Shown: positions 15,094 to 23,971 of the stretch, piece by piece | Layout of the letters: the number at the start of each line of letters is the position of its first letter | Position numbering within the stretch: position 1 is the stretch's first letter | Source: Bacillota bacterium | Lineage (GTDB): Bacteria; Bacillota; Bacilli; Paenibacillales; NBRC-103111 | Assembly (NCBI GenBank): GCA_023393235.1 | Contig: JAEWMH010000223.1 | Coordinates: 1-37,843 of the forward strand | DNA length: 37,843 nt | Direction of reading: 5' to 3' | The notes under the pieces: generated by a model | Seen by the model: the letters and a program-made list of their open reading frames with translations, nothing else | Told to the model about the DNA's origin: nothing | The model's database searches: none | Program-made: the position numbers and the translations under genes

Positions 15094-17064
15094 ATGCGGT
15101 TCCGTCAGGTTCATCTGGATTTTCACACCTCGGAGGCCATTCAGCCCATCGGAGGACAATTCAACAAACAGCAGTTTCAGAGCATGCTGAAGCTGGGCTA
15201 TGTGGACTCCATTACCATTTTTTCCAAGTGCCATCACGGGTGGGCTTATCATCCCTCGGAAGCCAACGAGATACACCCGGGGCTTTCCTTCGATCTGTTG
15301 GGTGCCATGATCGAGGCTGCGCATGAAATCGGCGTAAAAACACCGGTTTATCTGTCGGCAGGCCTGGACGAAAAGCTGGCGCGCCGCCATCCCGAATGGC
15401 TGATCCGTGATGCGGAGGACCGGACCAATTGGGTGAAAAGCTTCATGCAGCCGGGTTATCACCAGTTCTGCATGAACTCTCCGTATCTGGATCTGCTGCT
15501 GGCGCAAATCCGGGAAACGCTAACCCGTTATGACGCAGACGGTCTGTTCCTGGACATTGTTGGGGTGCGGGAGTGCTACTGCCACAATTGCCTGGAGAGC
15601 ATCCGCAGCGAGGGTGGAGATCCCAGGGATGCAGCCGCTATGCAAAAGCTCTGGGAGCGGACTTACGCCACCTATACGGCGAGGGTCAAGGAGGAGGTCG
15701 AAGCCGTGAAGCCGGGTCTTCCCATCTTCCACAACAGCGGCCATGTCCGGCGGGGACGGCGTGATCTGGCGGCCATGAACACCCATCTGGAGCTGGAATC
15801 CCTGCCCACGGGTGGCTGGGGTTATGACCATTTCCCGCTGTCGGCCCGGTATGTCCAGCCGCTGGGTATTGACTTTCTTGGTATGACAGGCAAATTTCAT
15901 ACGGCTTGGGGAGAGTTCGGCGGATACAAGCATCCCAACGCCCTCCGGTATGAGGCGGCTCTCAGCATCGCCAACGGCGCCCGCTGCTCCATCGGGGACC
16001 AGCTCCATCCGGACGGACGGATGGACGAGACGACCTACCGGCTGATCGGCGAGGCGTACCGGGAGGTGGCCGACAAGGAGGTCTGGTGCGTCGGAGCAAC
16101 CAATGTGGCCGATGTGGCTCTTCTTTCTCTGGAGGCGGCAGGTGTCCACCCTCTGGCTTTCCGGGAGTCAGGGTCAGATTCGGATGCAGGGGCGGTGCGG
16201 ATGCTCCTCGAGGGAAAATTTCTGTTTGATGTGATTGACCGGGAGAAGGATATGACTCCTTATAAGGTGGTAATTCTGCCGGATTATGTGACAGTGGATG
16301 AAGCACTGCAGCGCAAGTTGGAGCAGTACATGGCGCAGGGAGGCAGGATTCTGGCGTCCGGCTGGTCGGGGCTTGCTGCGGACGGCACCCGGTTTGTTCT
16401 GGATTTGGGGGTCCGGTATGAAGGCTTGAATCCTTACCAACCGGATTATTTCCGCCCTTCGTTTGAACCGGGCCGCCTGGGAGAGGCCTCGTATATCTTC
16501 TATTCGCAAGGACAGCGGGTCGCCCTGGACGGTGGGGTGGAGCTTGGCCGCCGGGAGGATCCTTACTTCAACCGGGACGCTGCAGCGTTTTGCTCGCACC
16601 AGCACACCCCCAGCAGCAACAGGTACGGCGGTCCCGGGATGGTGGAGAACGGCAGCGGGATTTATGTTTCGTGGAATGTGTTTGAGGACTATGCAGCCAA
16701 GGGCAGCCTGATCTTGAAGGAGACGGTAATCCATGCCTTAAACCGCCTGCTCCCGGAGAGGACGCTGACCACCACACTTCCGGCTCAGGGCGTTGTGACT
16801 CTGCAGGATCAACAGGGGCAAAAACGGCTGGTCAACCACCTGCTGTATGCCTCCCCCGTGCGCCGTGGCAAGGACATTGAGGTCATTGAAGACATTCTTC
16901 CTCTGTATGAGGTGGAGGTATCCGTCGCCTCTTCCCGTCCGGTGAAAAAGGTGTATCTGGCGCCGCAGCTGACGGAGCTCCCTTTCCGCCAGGAGGACAA
17001 ACGGATTTTCTACACTGTGCCGTGTCTCGAGTGCCACCAGATGGTAGTGCTGGATTACGAATAA
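15094..17064 (+). CDS. glycoside hydrolase, probable GH151/GHL6-type alpha-L-fucosidase
   Basis: A 656-residue cytoplasmic protein (no signal peptide). Residues 1-340 look like a TIM-barrel glycosidase: MRFRQVHLDFHTSEAIQPIG at the start, DADGLFLDIVGVRECYC (about 147-163) carrying a likely nucleophile Asp at a strand end, and further barrel motifs. Residues about 340-560 resemble the beta-galactosidase trimerisation domain (DVALLSLEAAG, YKVVILPDYVTVDEALQRKLEQYMAQGGRILASGWSG), followed by a small C-terminal beta domain. This order and size match the GHL6 proteins and, as I recall, GH151 fucosidases of Paenibacillus; another deoxy-sugar or galactoside substrate is possible. ATG 15094 follows AAAGGAGACGATTTGAT. 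Divergent cupin-AraC regulator next door. Confidence 0.72.
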   Translation: MRFRQVHLDFHTSEAIQPIGGQFNKQQFQSMLKLGYVDSITIFSKCHHGWAYHPSEANEIHPGLSFDLLGAMIEAAHEIGVKTPVYLSAGLDEKLARRHPEWLIRDAEDRTNWVKSFMQPGYHQFCMNSPYLDLLLAQIRETLTRYDADGLFLDIVGVRECYCHNCLESIRSEGGDPRDAAAMQKLWERTYATYTARVKEEVEAVKPGLPIFHNSGHVRRGRRDLAAMNTHLELESLPTGGWGYDHFPLSARYVQPLGIDFLGMTGKFHTAWGEFGGYKHPNALRYEAALSIANGARCSIGDQLHPDGRMDETTYRLIGEAYREVADKEVWCVGATNVADVALLSLEAAGVHPLAFRESGSDSDAGAVRMLLEGKFLFDVIDREKDMTPYKVVILPDYVTVDEALQRKLEQYMAQGGRILASGWSGLAADGTRFVLDLGVRYEGLNPYQPDYFRPSFEPGRLGEASYIFYSQGQRVALDGGVELGRREDPYFNRDAAAFCSHQHTPSSNRYGGPGMVENGSGIYVSWNVFEDYAAKGSLILKETVIHALNRLLPERTLTTTLPAQGVVTLQDQQGQKRLVNHLLYASPVRRGKDIEVIEDILPLYEVEVSVASSRPVKKVYLAPQLTELPFRQEDKRIFYTVPCLECHQMVVLDYE

Positions 17065-17218
17065 GCATCCGGTGAACATCTTCCCGCGCGAATGCATAAA
17101 GTATGGGGGTTGATTAATAATTATTTTTATATAAAAAGTTTTATTGTTAATCCGGATGGGTATTAAGTAGAAGGTCTGCATCCCAGCAGTCTTTATCCTT
17201 AAGAAAAGGAGTGAGAAC

Positions 17219-17758
17219 ATGCGAAAGCATATACTTGCCCTGACATCGGCTGTGATCGCCAGTGCCCTTTTGCTCAGTGCATGCGGCAAGGAGGAAAGCG
17301 AGCCCGCAACGGCTTCACCGGGAATGTCGGCAGCAGCCAGCCCAACCACTGTCACCGGAGCAAGCACCAAACCCGGGGTCAGCCCTGCCGCCAGCGTGAC
17401 AGCCAGCCCCAGTCCCAGCTCCAATGCCGCTTCGGGAGAAGTGCCTGAGAACCTGCCGAAGGATTTCCCGCTGCCGGCGGATGCGAAGATTACCACCTCC
17501 CATTCGGGTACCACAGACGGTAAAAAGACCGCGCTTCTGGTCTTCACCACGAAAGAAAGCATGGACGCCGTGACCAAACGCTACAAGGATTATTTCAACG
17601 GTAAGCTGGGCCGCGACGCCGTCCAGACTATAGACGAAAAGAATGTGATTATCCAAGGGTTTACCCAGGATAACAAACAGAGCTGGTCGATGATCGGCGG
17701 CAAGCTGTCCTCCCAGGAAGGCATGATTGAGCTGACCGTCACCTGGGCTGAAACCTAA
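17219..17758 (+). CDS. lipoprotein of unknown function
   Basis: 179 residues with a lipoprotein signal (MRKHILALTSAVIASALLLSAC; lipobox LSAC, Cys 22). A low-complexity Ala/Ser/Pro/Thr tether (about 28-75) leads to a compact domain of about 100 residues (VPENLPKDFPLPADAKITTSHSG..., MDAVTKRYKDYF...). This end domain is common in Paenibacillus lipoproteins but unnamed to me. ATG 17219 follows AAAAGGAGTGAGAAC. AT-rich 17100-17160 probably holds its promoter, and a strong terminator follows at once, so it is a single-gene unit. Confidence 0.85.
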   Translation: MRKHILALTSAVIASALLLSACGKEESEPATASPGMSAAASPTTVTGASTKPGVSPAASVTASPSPSSNAASGEVPENLPKDFPLPADAKITTSHSGTTDGKKTALLVFTTKESMDAVTKRYKDYFNGKLGRDAVQTIDEKNVIIQGFTQDNKQSWSMIGGKLSSQEGMIELTVTWAET

Positions 17759-17769
17759 GCCTGCTTGCA

Positions 17770-17812
17770 AAAAAAAGGATGCCATCCTCCCGGGTTGTGG
17801 CATCCTTTTTTT
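17770..17812. terminator. bidirectional terminator between the lipoprotein and rtcB
   Basis: GGATGCCA (17777-17784) pairs with TGGCATCC (17798-17805); the stem is flanked by an A-run on the left and seven T on the right, so it ends transcription from both converging genes. Confidence 0.92.
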
Positions 17813-17838
17813 GTGGAGAAGGGGCTGGTTAACAGCCG

Positions 17839-19065
17839 CTAATCCTTGTACGGGTCAAACTCATCCGCCCCGGCCATACATACTCCAATGGGCTTCAGCG
17901 TATGCAGTACGTCGATGGTTTCCGCATGGGCGTCCAGCACCTGGCGCAGGCTCCTGTATACAAAGGGGCTTTCGTCCGTGCCCGCTCCCCGCAGCTCTAC
18001 ACCAAACGCCGCCACCGCTGCCATCATCTGCTCCTTGGAGATTTGACCGCCGGTTCTTGCGCGGGTTTTCCAGTTCATTTTCCCGGCGGCTTGGGTCCGG
18101 CTCATAATCCGTCCGGCGCCGTGCACCGTGCTGTAGAAGGCCTCCTTGTTTTCGGCGCTGTCCTTCCCCTTGACGATAACTGAGATATCCCCCATGCTGC
18201 CGCCGATGAAACCCAGCTGCCCCGGTGCAGAGGGAGTAGCCCCCTTGCGCACCACAATGACTTCCCTGCCACCGTGCCGCTCCCGCCAGGCGTAATTGTG
18301 GTGGTTATGCACCTCAAAATCCGCGTCCGTCTCCAATATCCGCAGCACCTGGTCCATCACATAATCCCGTCCGGCATACGCATACCGTCCGGCCAGCCGC
18401 ATGGCCCGCTCGTACATCTCCCCAAGCTCGCTGTCCAGATCCAGCAGAACAGGCGGCTGCTCCATTTTTTCGCCGGGAGCATGGTCGAGAAACCCCCTGC
18501 CCGCCGCTAGGTTGAGGAAGCCGCTGGCTGTCCGGTGCCCGAAGCCCCTGCTGCCGAAGTGGTTGGCAATCCACAGGCGCCCGGTGCCCTCCTCCTCGAA
18601 CAGGTCCACAAAATGGTTGCCGCTGCCCACTGTCCCCAATTGATCCCGCGCCAGGGTCAGCAGCTTCTCCTGAACCTCCCGGCCGGCAGAGCGGTACACC
18701 GCCCAGTCCGGATCGTCAAACAGGGCATGGTCCACCTTCTCGCGGCTGACCCGTCCGATGCCGAAGGAAATGCTGCGTGCGATAGTATCCATCAGCTTCG
18801 GCAGCTGCGGCTTGATATCGGCGGCATTGAGGCGGGTACGTACCGCTTTGTTGCCGCAGCCAATATCGTAGCCAACGCCGGAGGGGGAAACCTGGCCGTC
18901 ATAGACCACTACACCGCCGATGGGCTGGCTGTAGCCCTGGTGATGGTCCGCCATCAGCAGGGTTTGCACGACATTCCCCGTACGTGCGCAGGTCCGCGCT
19001 TGGGCCAAGGCCCCCTCATCGGGGCTGCCCCAAACCCGTATGCCATCTATTTGTTGGTAAGCCAT
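17839..19065 (-). CDS. rtcB: RNA-splicing ligase RtcB
   Basis: GTP- and Mn2+-dependent ligase joining RNA 2',3'-cyclic phosphate/3'-phosphate ends to 5'-OH ends. From ATG 19065 (after AAAGGAGTGAGACTATA) it has 408 residues, the same length as E. coli RtcB. Family landmarks: SGVGYDIGCGNKAVRT with metal ligands D67 and C70, GSGNHF (147-152), ANHFGSRGFGHR (167-178), HNHHN (253-257), GSMG (289-292) and VHGAGRIMSR (314-323), where H315 is the residue expected to carry GMP. All key residues are present. It follows a COG3541-type nucleotidyltransferase on the same strand, separated by a 439-bp repeat-filled spacer, and lies near kptA and tatD. An upstream extension to 19107 is possible but has no ribosome site. 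Confidence 0.95.
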   Translation of the reverse strand: MAYQQIDGIRVWGSPDEGALAQARTCARTGNVVQTLLMADHHQGYSQPIGGVVVYDGQVSPSGVGYDIGCGNKAVRTRLNAADIKPQLPKLMDTIARSISFGIGRVSREKVDHALFDDPDWAVYRSAGREVQEKLLTLARDQLGTVGSGNHFVDLFEEEGTGRLWIANHFGSRGFGHRTASGFLNLAAGRGFLDHAPGEKMEQPPVLLDLDSELGEMYERAMRLAGRYAYAGRDYVMDQVLRILETDADFEVHNHHNYAWRERHGGREVIVVRKGATPSAPGQLGFIGGSMGDISVIVKGKDSAENKEAFYSTVHGAGRIMSRTQAAGKMNWKTRARTGGQISKEQMMAAVAAFGVELRGAGTDESPFVYRSLRQVLDAHAETIDVLHTLKPIGVCMAGADEFDPYKD

Positions 19066-19127
19066 TATAGTCTCACTCCTTTGTGTTACTCCTTCTGTTA
19101 GCCACATCTCGCTTATGGCATTGCCTC

Positions 19128-19454
19128 TAACGGAACTCAGCGGCCCTTAGAGGCTCAAAATGAGGATTTTCCGCAGGTAACGGAACTCAGCGACTCTTAG
19201 AGAGGGATACGCGCCTGCAGATGGCTAAAAAACACACCTAAGGTACTCTGAGTTCCGTTACAGTAGAAAATTAGGTAAAATGTCGCTCTAAGAGCGTGTG
19301 AGTTCCGTTACAGCTCCATGCGCGGCTGTCGGCAGCAGGAAGCACGTGTAATGCGGCTGTAAGAGCGCATGACTTCCGTTACCGTTCTATAAGTGCGGCT
19401 GCAAGTTGGGTGAGTACGTGTAAAACGCCCTCTAAGAGCGCATGACTTCCGTTA
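19128..19454. repeat. intergenic repeat family A, copy 2 (two direct, four inverted)
   Basis: The 439-bp spacer between rtcB and the nucleotidyltransferase gene is filled with family-A elements. Forward copies (TAACGGAACTCAGCG...) start at 19128 and 19178 (50 bp apart). Inverted copies (ending TTCCGTTA) end at 19260, 19310, 19381 and 19454; the first two are 50 bp apart and the others 71 and 73 bp apart. The last two share a TGACTTCCGTTA variant, so they probably arose by a later duplication. No gene is visible in the spacer. Confidence 0.87.
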
Positions 19455-19504
19455 CAGCTCTCCATACGCGCAGTTGCAGGCAGAAGGGGGGGGGAATAAA
19501 CCGG

Positions 19505-20295
19505 CTAAGCTCCGCCCCATACCTCCGCCAGTGCCGAGCGGAAAAGATCATCCAGCTCCCGGTCCTGCCTTGCTCCGGCCCCCGCCATTCCCGGCGCCGC
19601 CTGCTCATAGTGGGCGATGCCCGCCTCCAGAAAGTCGCTGACCGGCTCGATTCTCGCCCCCATGTCCAGCTCCTCACCTGCCATTTTCCGCTCCAGCAGC
19701 CGGTCCACCGCCTCCCGCAGAGCGCTTCCCTCCGGGATCAGATCCTCCACCAGCCGGTGGAACTCCACTGGCGGCATGGTGTTATGCTTCTCGATCCACC
19801 GGCAGGCCAGGATGGGACGGAGGACGTAGAAGTATTTTTTGACCCGGACCTGCTCCCCTTGGAGGTATTCCCGGTAGTTGCCCCTGGCCATGTGCAGATA
19901 ATGGTACATACATGATCGGGGGGAAAAGGTGGCGGGAAATATACGCCGGATTCCTCTGCCGTGCTGCAGCTCTCCTTGTATACGATAGGCGAACGGAGCC
20001 ATTCCAGCAAGGGCGGGTTGGACTTGCGGAACAGGTTCAGTGCCTTCCGCAGATCCCAGCCGTTGATGTCCAGCATACCGCTGATGGGGCGTTCGATGAC
20101 ATCCCGCTTATCATAGATGGACAAATACCAGTCCACCGTCCGCACATAAATGAACCGGACATCGTAATCGCTGTCCCGGGAGGGAAATCCCCAAGCCCTG
20201 CTGCCGGACTCACAAGCATACAGAATCCGCACCTGCTCCTCCGCTTCAATCCGGGCCAATTCAGCTGTAATTTTTGCCTTCATTTCCTCTGTCAT
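19505..20295 (-). pseudogene. COG3541-type nucleotidyltransferase, frameshifted
   Basis: Polymerase-beta-fold nucleotidyltransferase of the type often found beside RtcB. From ATG 20295 (after GGGGAGGAGGAGCGAAC) the first frame reads MTEEMKAKITAELARIEAEE and has the active-site pattern GSRAWGFPSRDSDYDV (GS, then D-x-D), then LEWLRSPIVYKES. Near 19951 the reading frame is lost: the family sequence continues one frame over as IRRIFPATFSPRSCMYHYLHM..., through GNYREYLQGEQVRVKKYFYV and LRPILACRWIE, to the stop at 19505. Restoring one A (AA to AAA on the minus strand near 19951-19952) would rejoin the halves smoothly into about 263 residues. It is either a real inactivating mutation or a sequencing error. 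Both halves are well conserved, so any loss is recent. Confidence 0.85.
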
Positions 20296-20408
20296 GTTCG
20301 CTCCTCCTCCCCGGGCACCGCTGCTGCTGTCTTTCTTGTAACCATTGTGCCTTATCCCGGACCGGCGGAACATGGCGGAAGTATTACGACCGGCAATTAA
20401 TTTTCCAT

Positions 20409-20436
20409 TTGCGCCCAGCCCAACCCCTGCTACAAT
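20409..20436 (+). promoter_or_regulatory. promoter of the WYL gene pair
   Basis: TTGCGC (20409-20414), 16 bp, TACAAT (20431-20436), with TGC just before the -10 (extended -10). It lies 28 bp before the ATG of the first WYL gene and within the divergent control region shared with the nucleotidyltransferase. Confidence 0.6.
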
Positions 20437-20463
20437 AAAACCAAGACGAAACGGAGGAACCCC

Positions 20464-21774
20464 ATGGCTAAGGAGAGCTTCGATAAGGAGATTCAATTTT
20501 TGCGCTTATTGGCACTGACCAGCGGCGCCTTCAACAGACAGCAGTTTGCCGAACGGCTGGGCATTTCGGTGCATACCTTCGATAAAACCCTGCGCCGCCT
20601 GAAGGATGTGGTCGGCTCTCTGCAGCAGCAGCTGCCCAAGGAGCAGGGCAAGGAGCTGTCGGACGCCATCCGCTACAGCTATTACGATTCCGCCGATCCC
20701 CTATTGCTGTTTCTCTTCCGCGCTAAGTCCGTGAAGGAATCCGAATCCGAGCGCCTATCTCTACTGCTGGGGGCGATGCAGGGGGATGCCTTAACGGCTA
20801 TGGAGCTTCTGGATACCTGCTGCGGCGCTATGCCCGCCAACCTTCCTATGCCCGACGAAAAAACCATCCGCTCCGACCTCAAATACCTGGAGGAGGTAGG
20901 GGTGATCCGCAGGGAGCCGGGTCCCCGTCCCTACCGCTACCGGATTCAGGATCAACTCGTGCGGAGCCTCTCGGACGATGAGCTGGTGGATCTCTACGAT
21001 TTTGTGGATATCATGGCAAACACTCAGGTTCCGTCCGTTCAGGGTTATCTGCTGCGGGACGGACTCAAGAAGCAGCTTCTGCGCACGGGAGGCGGCGGAC
21101 TGGCGGTGGAGCCTTTTTTATACAAATACCATTATCATTCACGAATTCTTGACGAGGCTCATCTGTTTACCCTTCTGCATGCCATCCGCCGCTGCCGCAA
21201 GGTGGAGTTCCTTTATTTTTCACCCAAGTCGGAAAAAAGCTATGCCTCCAAAAACACCAATCCCCTGTTCGAGCGGGAAACGGAAGGCAAATCTATCCAT
21301 ACCCTGCCCCTGCGTATCGTCTATGACCATCAATACGGCAGGTGGTATCTGTTGGCCCACGGCAGAGAGGGCTTGCGGAAGTACCGGATGGAAGGGCTGA
21401 CCCAAATTGTCGAGCATGAAGATGTGGATCAGGAATGGTATGGGCAAAAGCAAGCAGAGCTGGATGAAAAGCTGCAGTACAGCTGGCTCATCGATACGGG
21501 ACCGGCGGTACGGGTGCGGGCCCGGTTCTTCAACCCGGAGGGCTCCGAGCCCAACTTCGTAATGGAACGGGTGCTGCTGCAGGGGCAATGGGGAGAGATT
21601 GTGCAGGAGGAGGAACATAGCTTCATCTATGAAATCACGGTGAACGGCTTTACGGAGATCAAGCCGTGGCTGCGCAGCTTCGGTTCCAGCTGTGAGGTGC
21701 TGGAGCCCCGGCAGCTTCGTCAGGAGATGATCGCCGAATGGAAGGAGATCCGGGCCTATTATGAATCTGTTTGA
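20464..21774 (+). CDS. WYL-domain transcriptional regulator
   Basis: 436 residues. The N terminus has a helix-turn-helix (FNRQQFAERLGISVHTFDKTLRRLKDV, about 27-53), a second winged-helix-like segment lies near 135-160, and the C-terminal half carries a WYL domain with LPLRIVYDHQYGRWYLLAHGREGLRKYRMEGL (WYL at about 297-299, arginines following). WYL domains bind nucleic-acid or nucleotide-like ligands and control defence and repair genes. ATG 20464 follows GGAGGAACCCC. The gene is divergent from the nucleotidyltransferase/rtcB pair and overlaps the next WYL gene by 14 bp, so it is a strong candidate regulator of the RNA-repair genes. Confidence 0.9.
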   Translation: MAKESFDKEIQFLRLLALTSGAFNRQQFAERLGISVHTFDKTLRRLKDVVGSLQQQLPKEQGKELSDAIRYSYYDSADPLLLFLFRAKSVKESESERLSLLLGAMQGDALTAMELLDTCCGAMPANLPMPDEKTIRSDLKYLEEVGVIRREPGPRPYRYRIQDQLVRSLSDDELVDLYDFVDIMANTQVPSVQGYLLRDGLKKQLLRTGGGGLAVEPFLYKYHYHSRILDEAHLFTLLHAIRRCRKVEFLYFSPKSEKSYASKNTNPLFERETEGKSIHTLPLRIVYDHQYGRWYLLAHGREGLRKYRMEGLTQIVEHEDVDQEWYGQKQAELDEKLQYSWLIDTGPAVRVRARFFNPEGSEPNFVMERVLLQGQWGEIVQEEEHSFIYEITVNGFTEIKPWLRSFGSSCEVLEPRQLRQEMIAEWKEIRAYYESV

Positions 21775-22597
21775 AAAAATCTTCAACTACCAGATCCTCT
21801 CCCGGCTGGAGGATTCCGGCGTTTTTATGGTTACCGCCCATGAGCGGGCCTGGCTGAAGACCATGCTGGCCCATCCCGCCGCCACAGAGGCTTTTACCCC
21901 GGAAACTCTGGAGAAGCTGAAGACCCTGCTGGAGCCGGACGACACCTTGGATACAGAGCGTTATTTGCTGCAGAAGGCGCGCAGTGTGGAAAAGCAGGTG
22001 TACCACCCGCTTCTGCGGACGGTCCGGCGGCTGATCCAAGCCAAAAGCGGCTTCCGCCTGTCCTACAGGGTGAAGGACGGCCGTATCCATACCGGGCAGC
22101 CGGGTTATCCTTACAAGCTGGAATATTCCATGGTCAAACGGGAATGGTATCTGCTTTGGTTTCACCTGCGGAACCACGCTTTTATGAGCACCCGGCTGGG
22201 GAGTATCCTCTCTCTGGAACCAGAGCCGGTGCATCCCCAAACCGCGGATGCCCTGTGCCGGAGAATCGGCAGGCTGCTGGACACCCGCAGAAGCGAAGTG
22301 GTGATCGAAATTCTCCCTATGTACAATGAGGAGCTTTCGCGGATTCTGTATGCCTTTTCCAGCTTCGAAAAGGATGTGGTTTATGACGGCGATTCGGATA
22401 CCTACCGGGTGAAGGTGACGGTGATGGGGGATCAGGCAGAGTATCTCTTGTCCAAAATCCGCTTCCTGGGCAAACGGGTCCGGGTGGTGGAAGGGAACTA
22501 TCTCAAGCGGCGTATGCTGGAGGCCTCCACCAAGGCGCTGGACCGTTACGGGGCCGGGTCTCCGGAGGCCGAAGAGGGGGAGGCGCTCTCTTCATAG
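21761..22597 (+). CDS. second WYL-domain protein
   Basis: 278 residues, overlapping the first WYL gene by 14 bp and so translationally coupled. It lacks an obvious N-terminal helix-turn-helix; residues about 80-150 form a WYL-type core with LEYSMVKREWYLLWFHLRNHAFMSTRLGSI (WYL near 128-130 and the following conserved Arg). The C-terminal part (VVIEILPMYNEELSRILYAFSSFEKDV...) matches the WYL C-terminal extension. A likely heteromeric partner of the upstream regulator (inference). A bidirectional terminator follows. Confidence 0.88.
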   Translation: MNLFEKIFNYQILSRLEDSGVFMVTAHERAWLKTMLAHPAATEAFTPETLEKLKTLLEPDDTLDTERYLLQKARSVEKQVYHPLLRTVRRLIQAKSGFRLSYRVKDGRIHTGQPGYPYKLEYSMVKREWYLLWFHLRNHAFMSTRLGSILSLEPEPVHPQTADALCRRIGRLLDTRRSEVVIEILPMYNEELSRILYAFSSFEKDVVYDGDSDTYRVKVTVMGDQAEYLLSKIRFLGKRVRVVEGNYLKRRMLEASTKALDRYGAGSPEAEEGEALSS

Positions 22598-22607
22598 CGC
22601 ATATAAC

Positions 22608-22641
22608 ACAAATCGGCTTGCCAGACGGCAGGCCGATTTGT
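22608..22641. terminator. bidirectional terminator between WYL genes and the kptA operon
   Basis: ACAAATCGGC (22608-22617) pairs perfectly with GCCGATTTGT (22632-22641), followed by TTTC on the plus strand. On the minus strand it starts 2 bp after the acetyltransferase stop, so it ends both converging operons. Confidence 0.85.
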
Positions 22642-22642
22642 T

Positions 22643-23086
22643 TCAGCTGTGCAGCTGCATTTTCAGAATGGGAAACGGATTTCCCTGCTCATCCAAAGGA
22701 AGACGTTCCACAACCTCAAAGCCCATATGCTCATAAAATCCCCTGGCTTTGGGATTCTGCTCATTCACATCCACATACCGCACACCGTATATGCGAATAG
22801 CCTCCTCCACCAGCCGTCTGCCGGTGCCTTGGCCTGCATAGTCCGGCGAGAGGAACAGCATCTCGATTTTGCCCTCGGCAATCCCCATAAACCCTGTGGG
22901 GATGCCATTTTGCTCGACCCCTACCAGTACAGGAATTTCCCTAAGGGCATCTTGAACCAACGGCGCCAGCCCGTCGATGTCCCCTCCGCTCAAAAAAGTA
23001 TGCGTCGCCACCACCGAACGCCGCCACACCTCAACCAGAGCTTCGATCAGCTCAGGCGGTCTTTCTTTATATAGGGTCAGCTCCAT
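22643..23086 (-). CDS. YjaB-like GNAT N-acetyltransferase
   Basis: 147 residues from ATG 23086, which follows AACAGGAGGAAGAAT. It resembles E. coli YjaB over its length: WRRSVVATHTFLSGGDIDGL near the start, the acetyl-CoA loop LSPDYAGQGTGRRLVEEA, and VNEQNPKARGFYEHMGFEV followed by LDEQGNPFPILKM at the end. The substrate is unknown. It is the last gene of the kptA operon; its start lies inside the 3' end of the aadK-like gene (20-bp overlap). Confidence 0.88.
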   Translation of the reverse strand: MELTLYKERPPELIEALVEVWRRSVVATHTFLSGGDIDGLAPLVQDALREIPVLVGVEQNGIPTGFMGIAEGKIEMLFLSPDYAGQGTGRRLVEEAIRIYGVRYVDVNEQNPKARGFYEHMGFEVVERLPLDEQGNPFPILKMQLHS

Positions 23087-23950
23087 ATTCTTCCTCCTGT
23101 TCCGGCGCACCATACCGGGCAAACATGTCCTCCGTATACCGGGTGATATTCGAATCGTAATCAGGATATGTACACCCTAACCGCTCTGCAACCTCCACCG
23201 CCGTCTTCCGGAACAGCCGGTGGCAGACAAACAGTGCCTCCCAAACCTGGCGGCAGCCATCCATCCGGTAGGTGGATATCAGGTCTTCCCAAGCAGCTTT
23301 TGGCAGATAGCGGCTGATGAATGTATTATTTTTGCCCAGGCTCAGGGAAAATCCGGTTTCGAAGCCTTCCAGGCCAGCATCCGTATAAGCTCCGGCCGCA
23401 GAATCTGGTTCAGATGGTCGATGGCGAACAAAAGCCTGCGGCGGCACAGGCCTTTTACCACATAGGTGGTGACATTCCAGAATTCATTGCAGCAGTCATC
23501 GAATTGCCGGCAGGTTGGCCGCTTCACATGGTAATGGATGTCGGTAGGGATAAGTTCCCGGTCGATCCGCTTATCCTTATCCAGCAGCACCTGCACCAGT
23601 TGGTCTCCATTGAGATATTCCTCCAGCTCTTCAAGCGGAAGAAGGGTCAGGTCTATTTTGGTATAGTCGTCAAACAGCATCAGATAAGAGAACCCCTTCT
23701 CCTCGGCGGGGAAAAGCTCCATGTCCTCCGGCTTCTGCAGCAAAATCCGGTTGCCGAACCGGTCCAGCCATCCGTCATGGGAGATGAACGATTCCATATC
23801 CGTTACGAAAAATGTAATATCATAATCCTGAAAATCATCCCTGGGGATATGGATATTGGTGCGGGAGCCCTCCAGGGCGGCAATTCGGATCCGTTCATCT
23901 GCAGCGGCCGAGGATAGGATCAGCTCCATCATTTCCTGTTCTGTACGCAT
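23067..23950 (-). pseudogene. aadK: AadK-like aminoglycoside 6-adenylyltransferase, frameshifted
   Basis: Resembles B. subtilis AadK, which adenylates streptomycin. The start ATG 23950 follows GGAGGAGCAACAG. First frame: MRTEQEMMELILSSAAADER..., LEGSRTNIHIPRDDFQDYDI (the GS...D-x-D nucleotidyl-transfer site), QKPEDMELFP, KRPTCRQFDDCCNEFW, LFAIDHLNQILRPELIRMLAWKA, then a stop at 23342. The remainder (GFSLSLGKNNTFISRYLPK..., YPDYDSNITRYTEDMF) continues in another frame to 23067. Compared with my memory of AadK, four bases are missing at about 23350-23362 (one base would also restore the frame). If the break is real the enzyme lacks its C-terminal third and is probably inactive. Confidence 0.87.
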
Positions 23951-23971
23951 CTGTTGCTCCTCCGGGTCAGG

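Noticed and set aside
19915..19960. Programmed frameshift at the T4-C6 run in the nucleotidyltransferase gene
   Set aside because: The codons do not form a standard slippery heptamer, and the best fit to family sequence places the break about 30 bp earlier, at GAGGAATCC.
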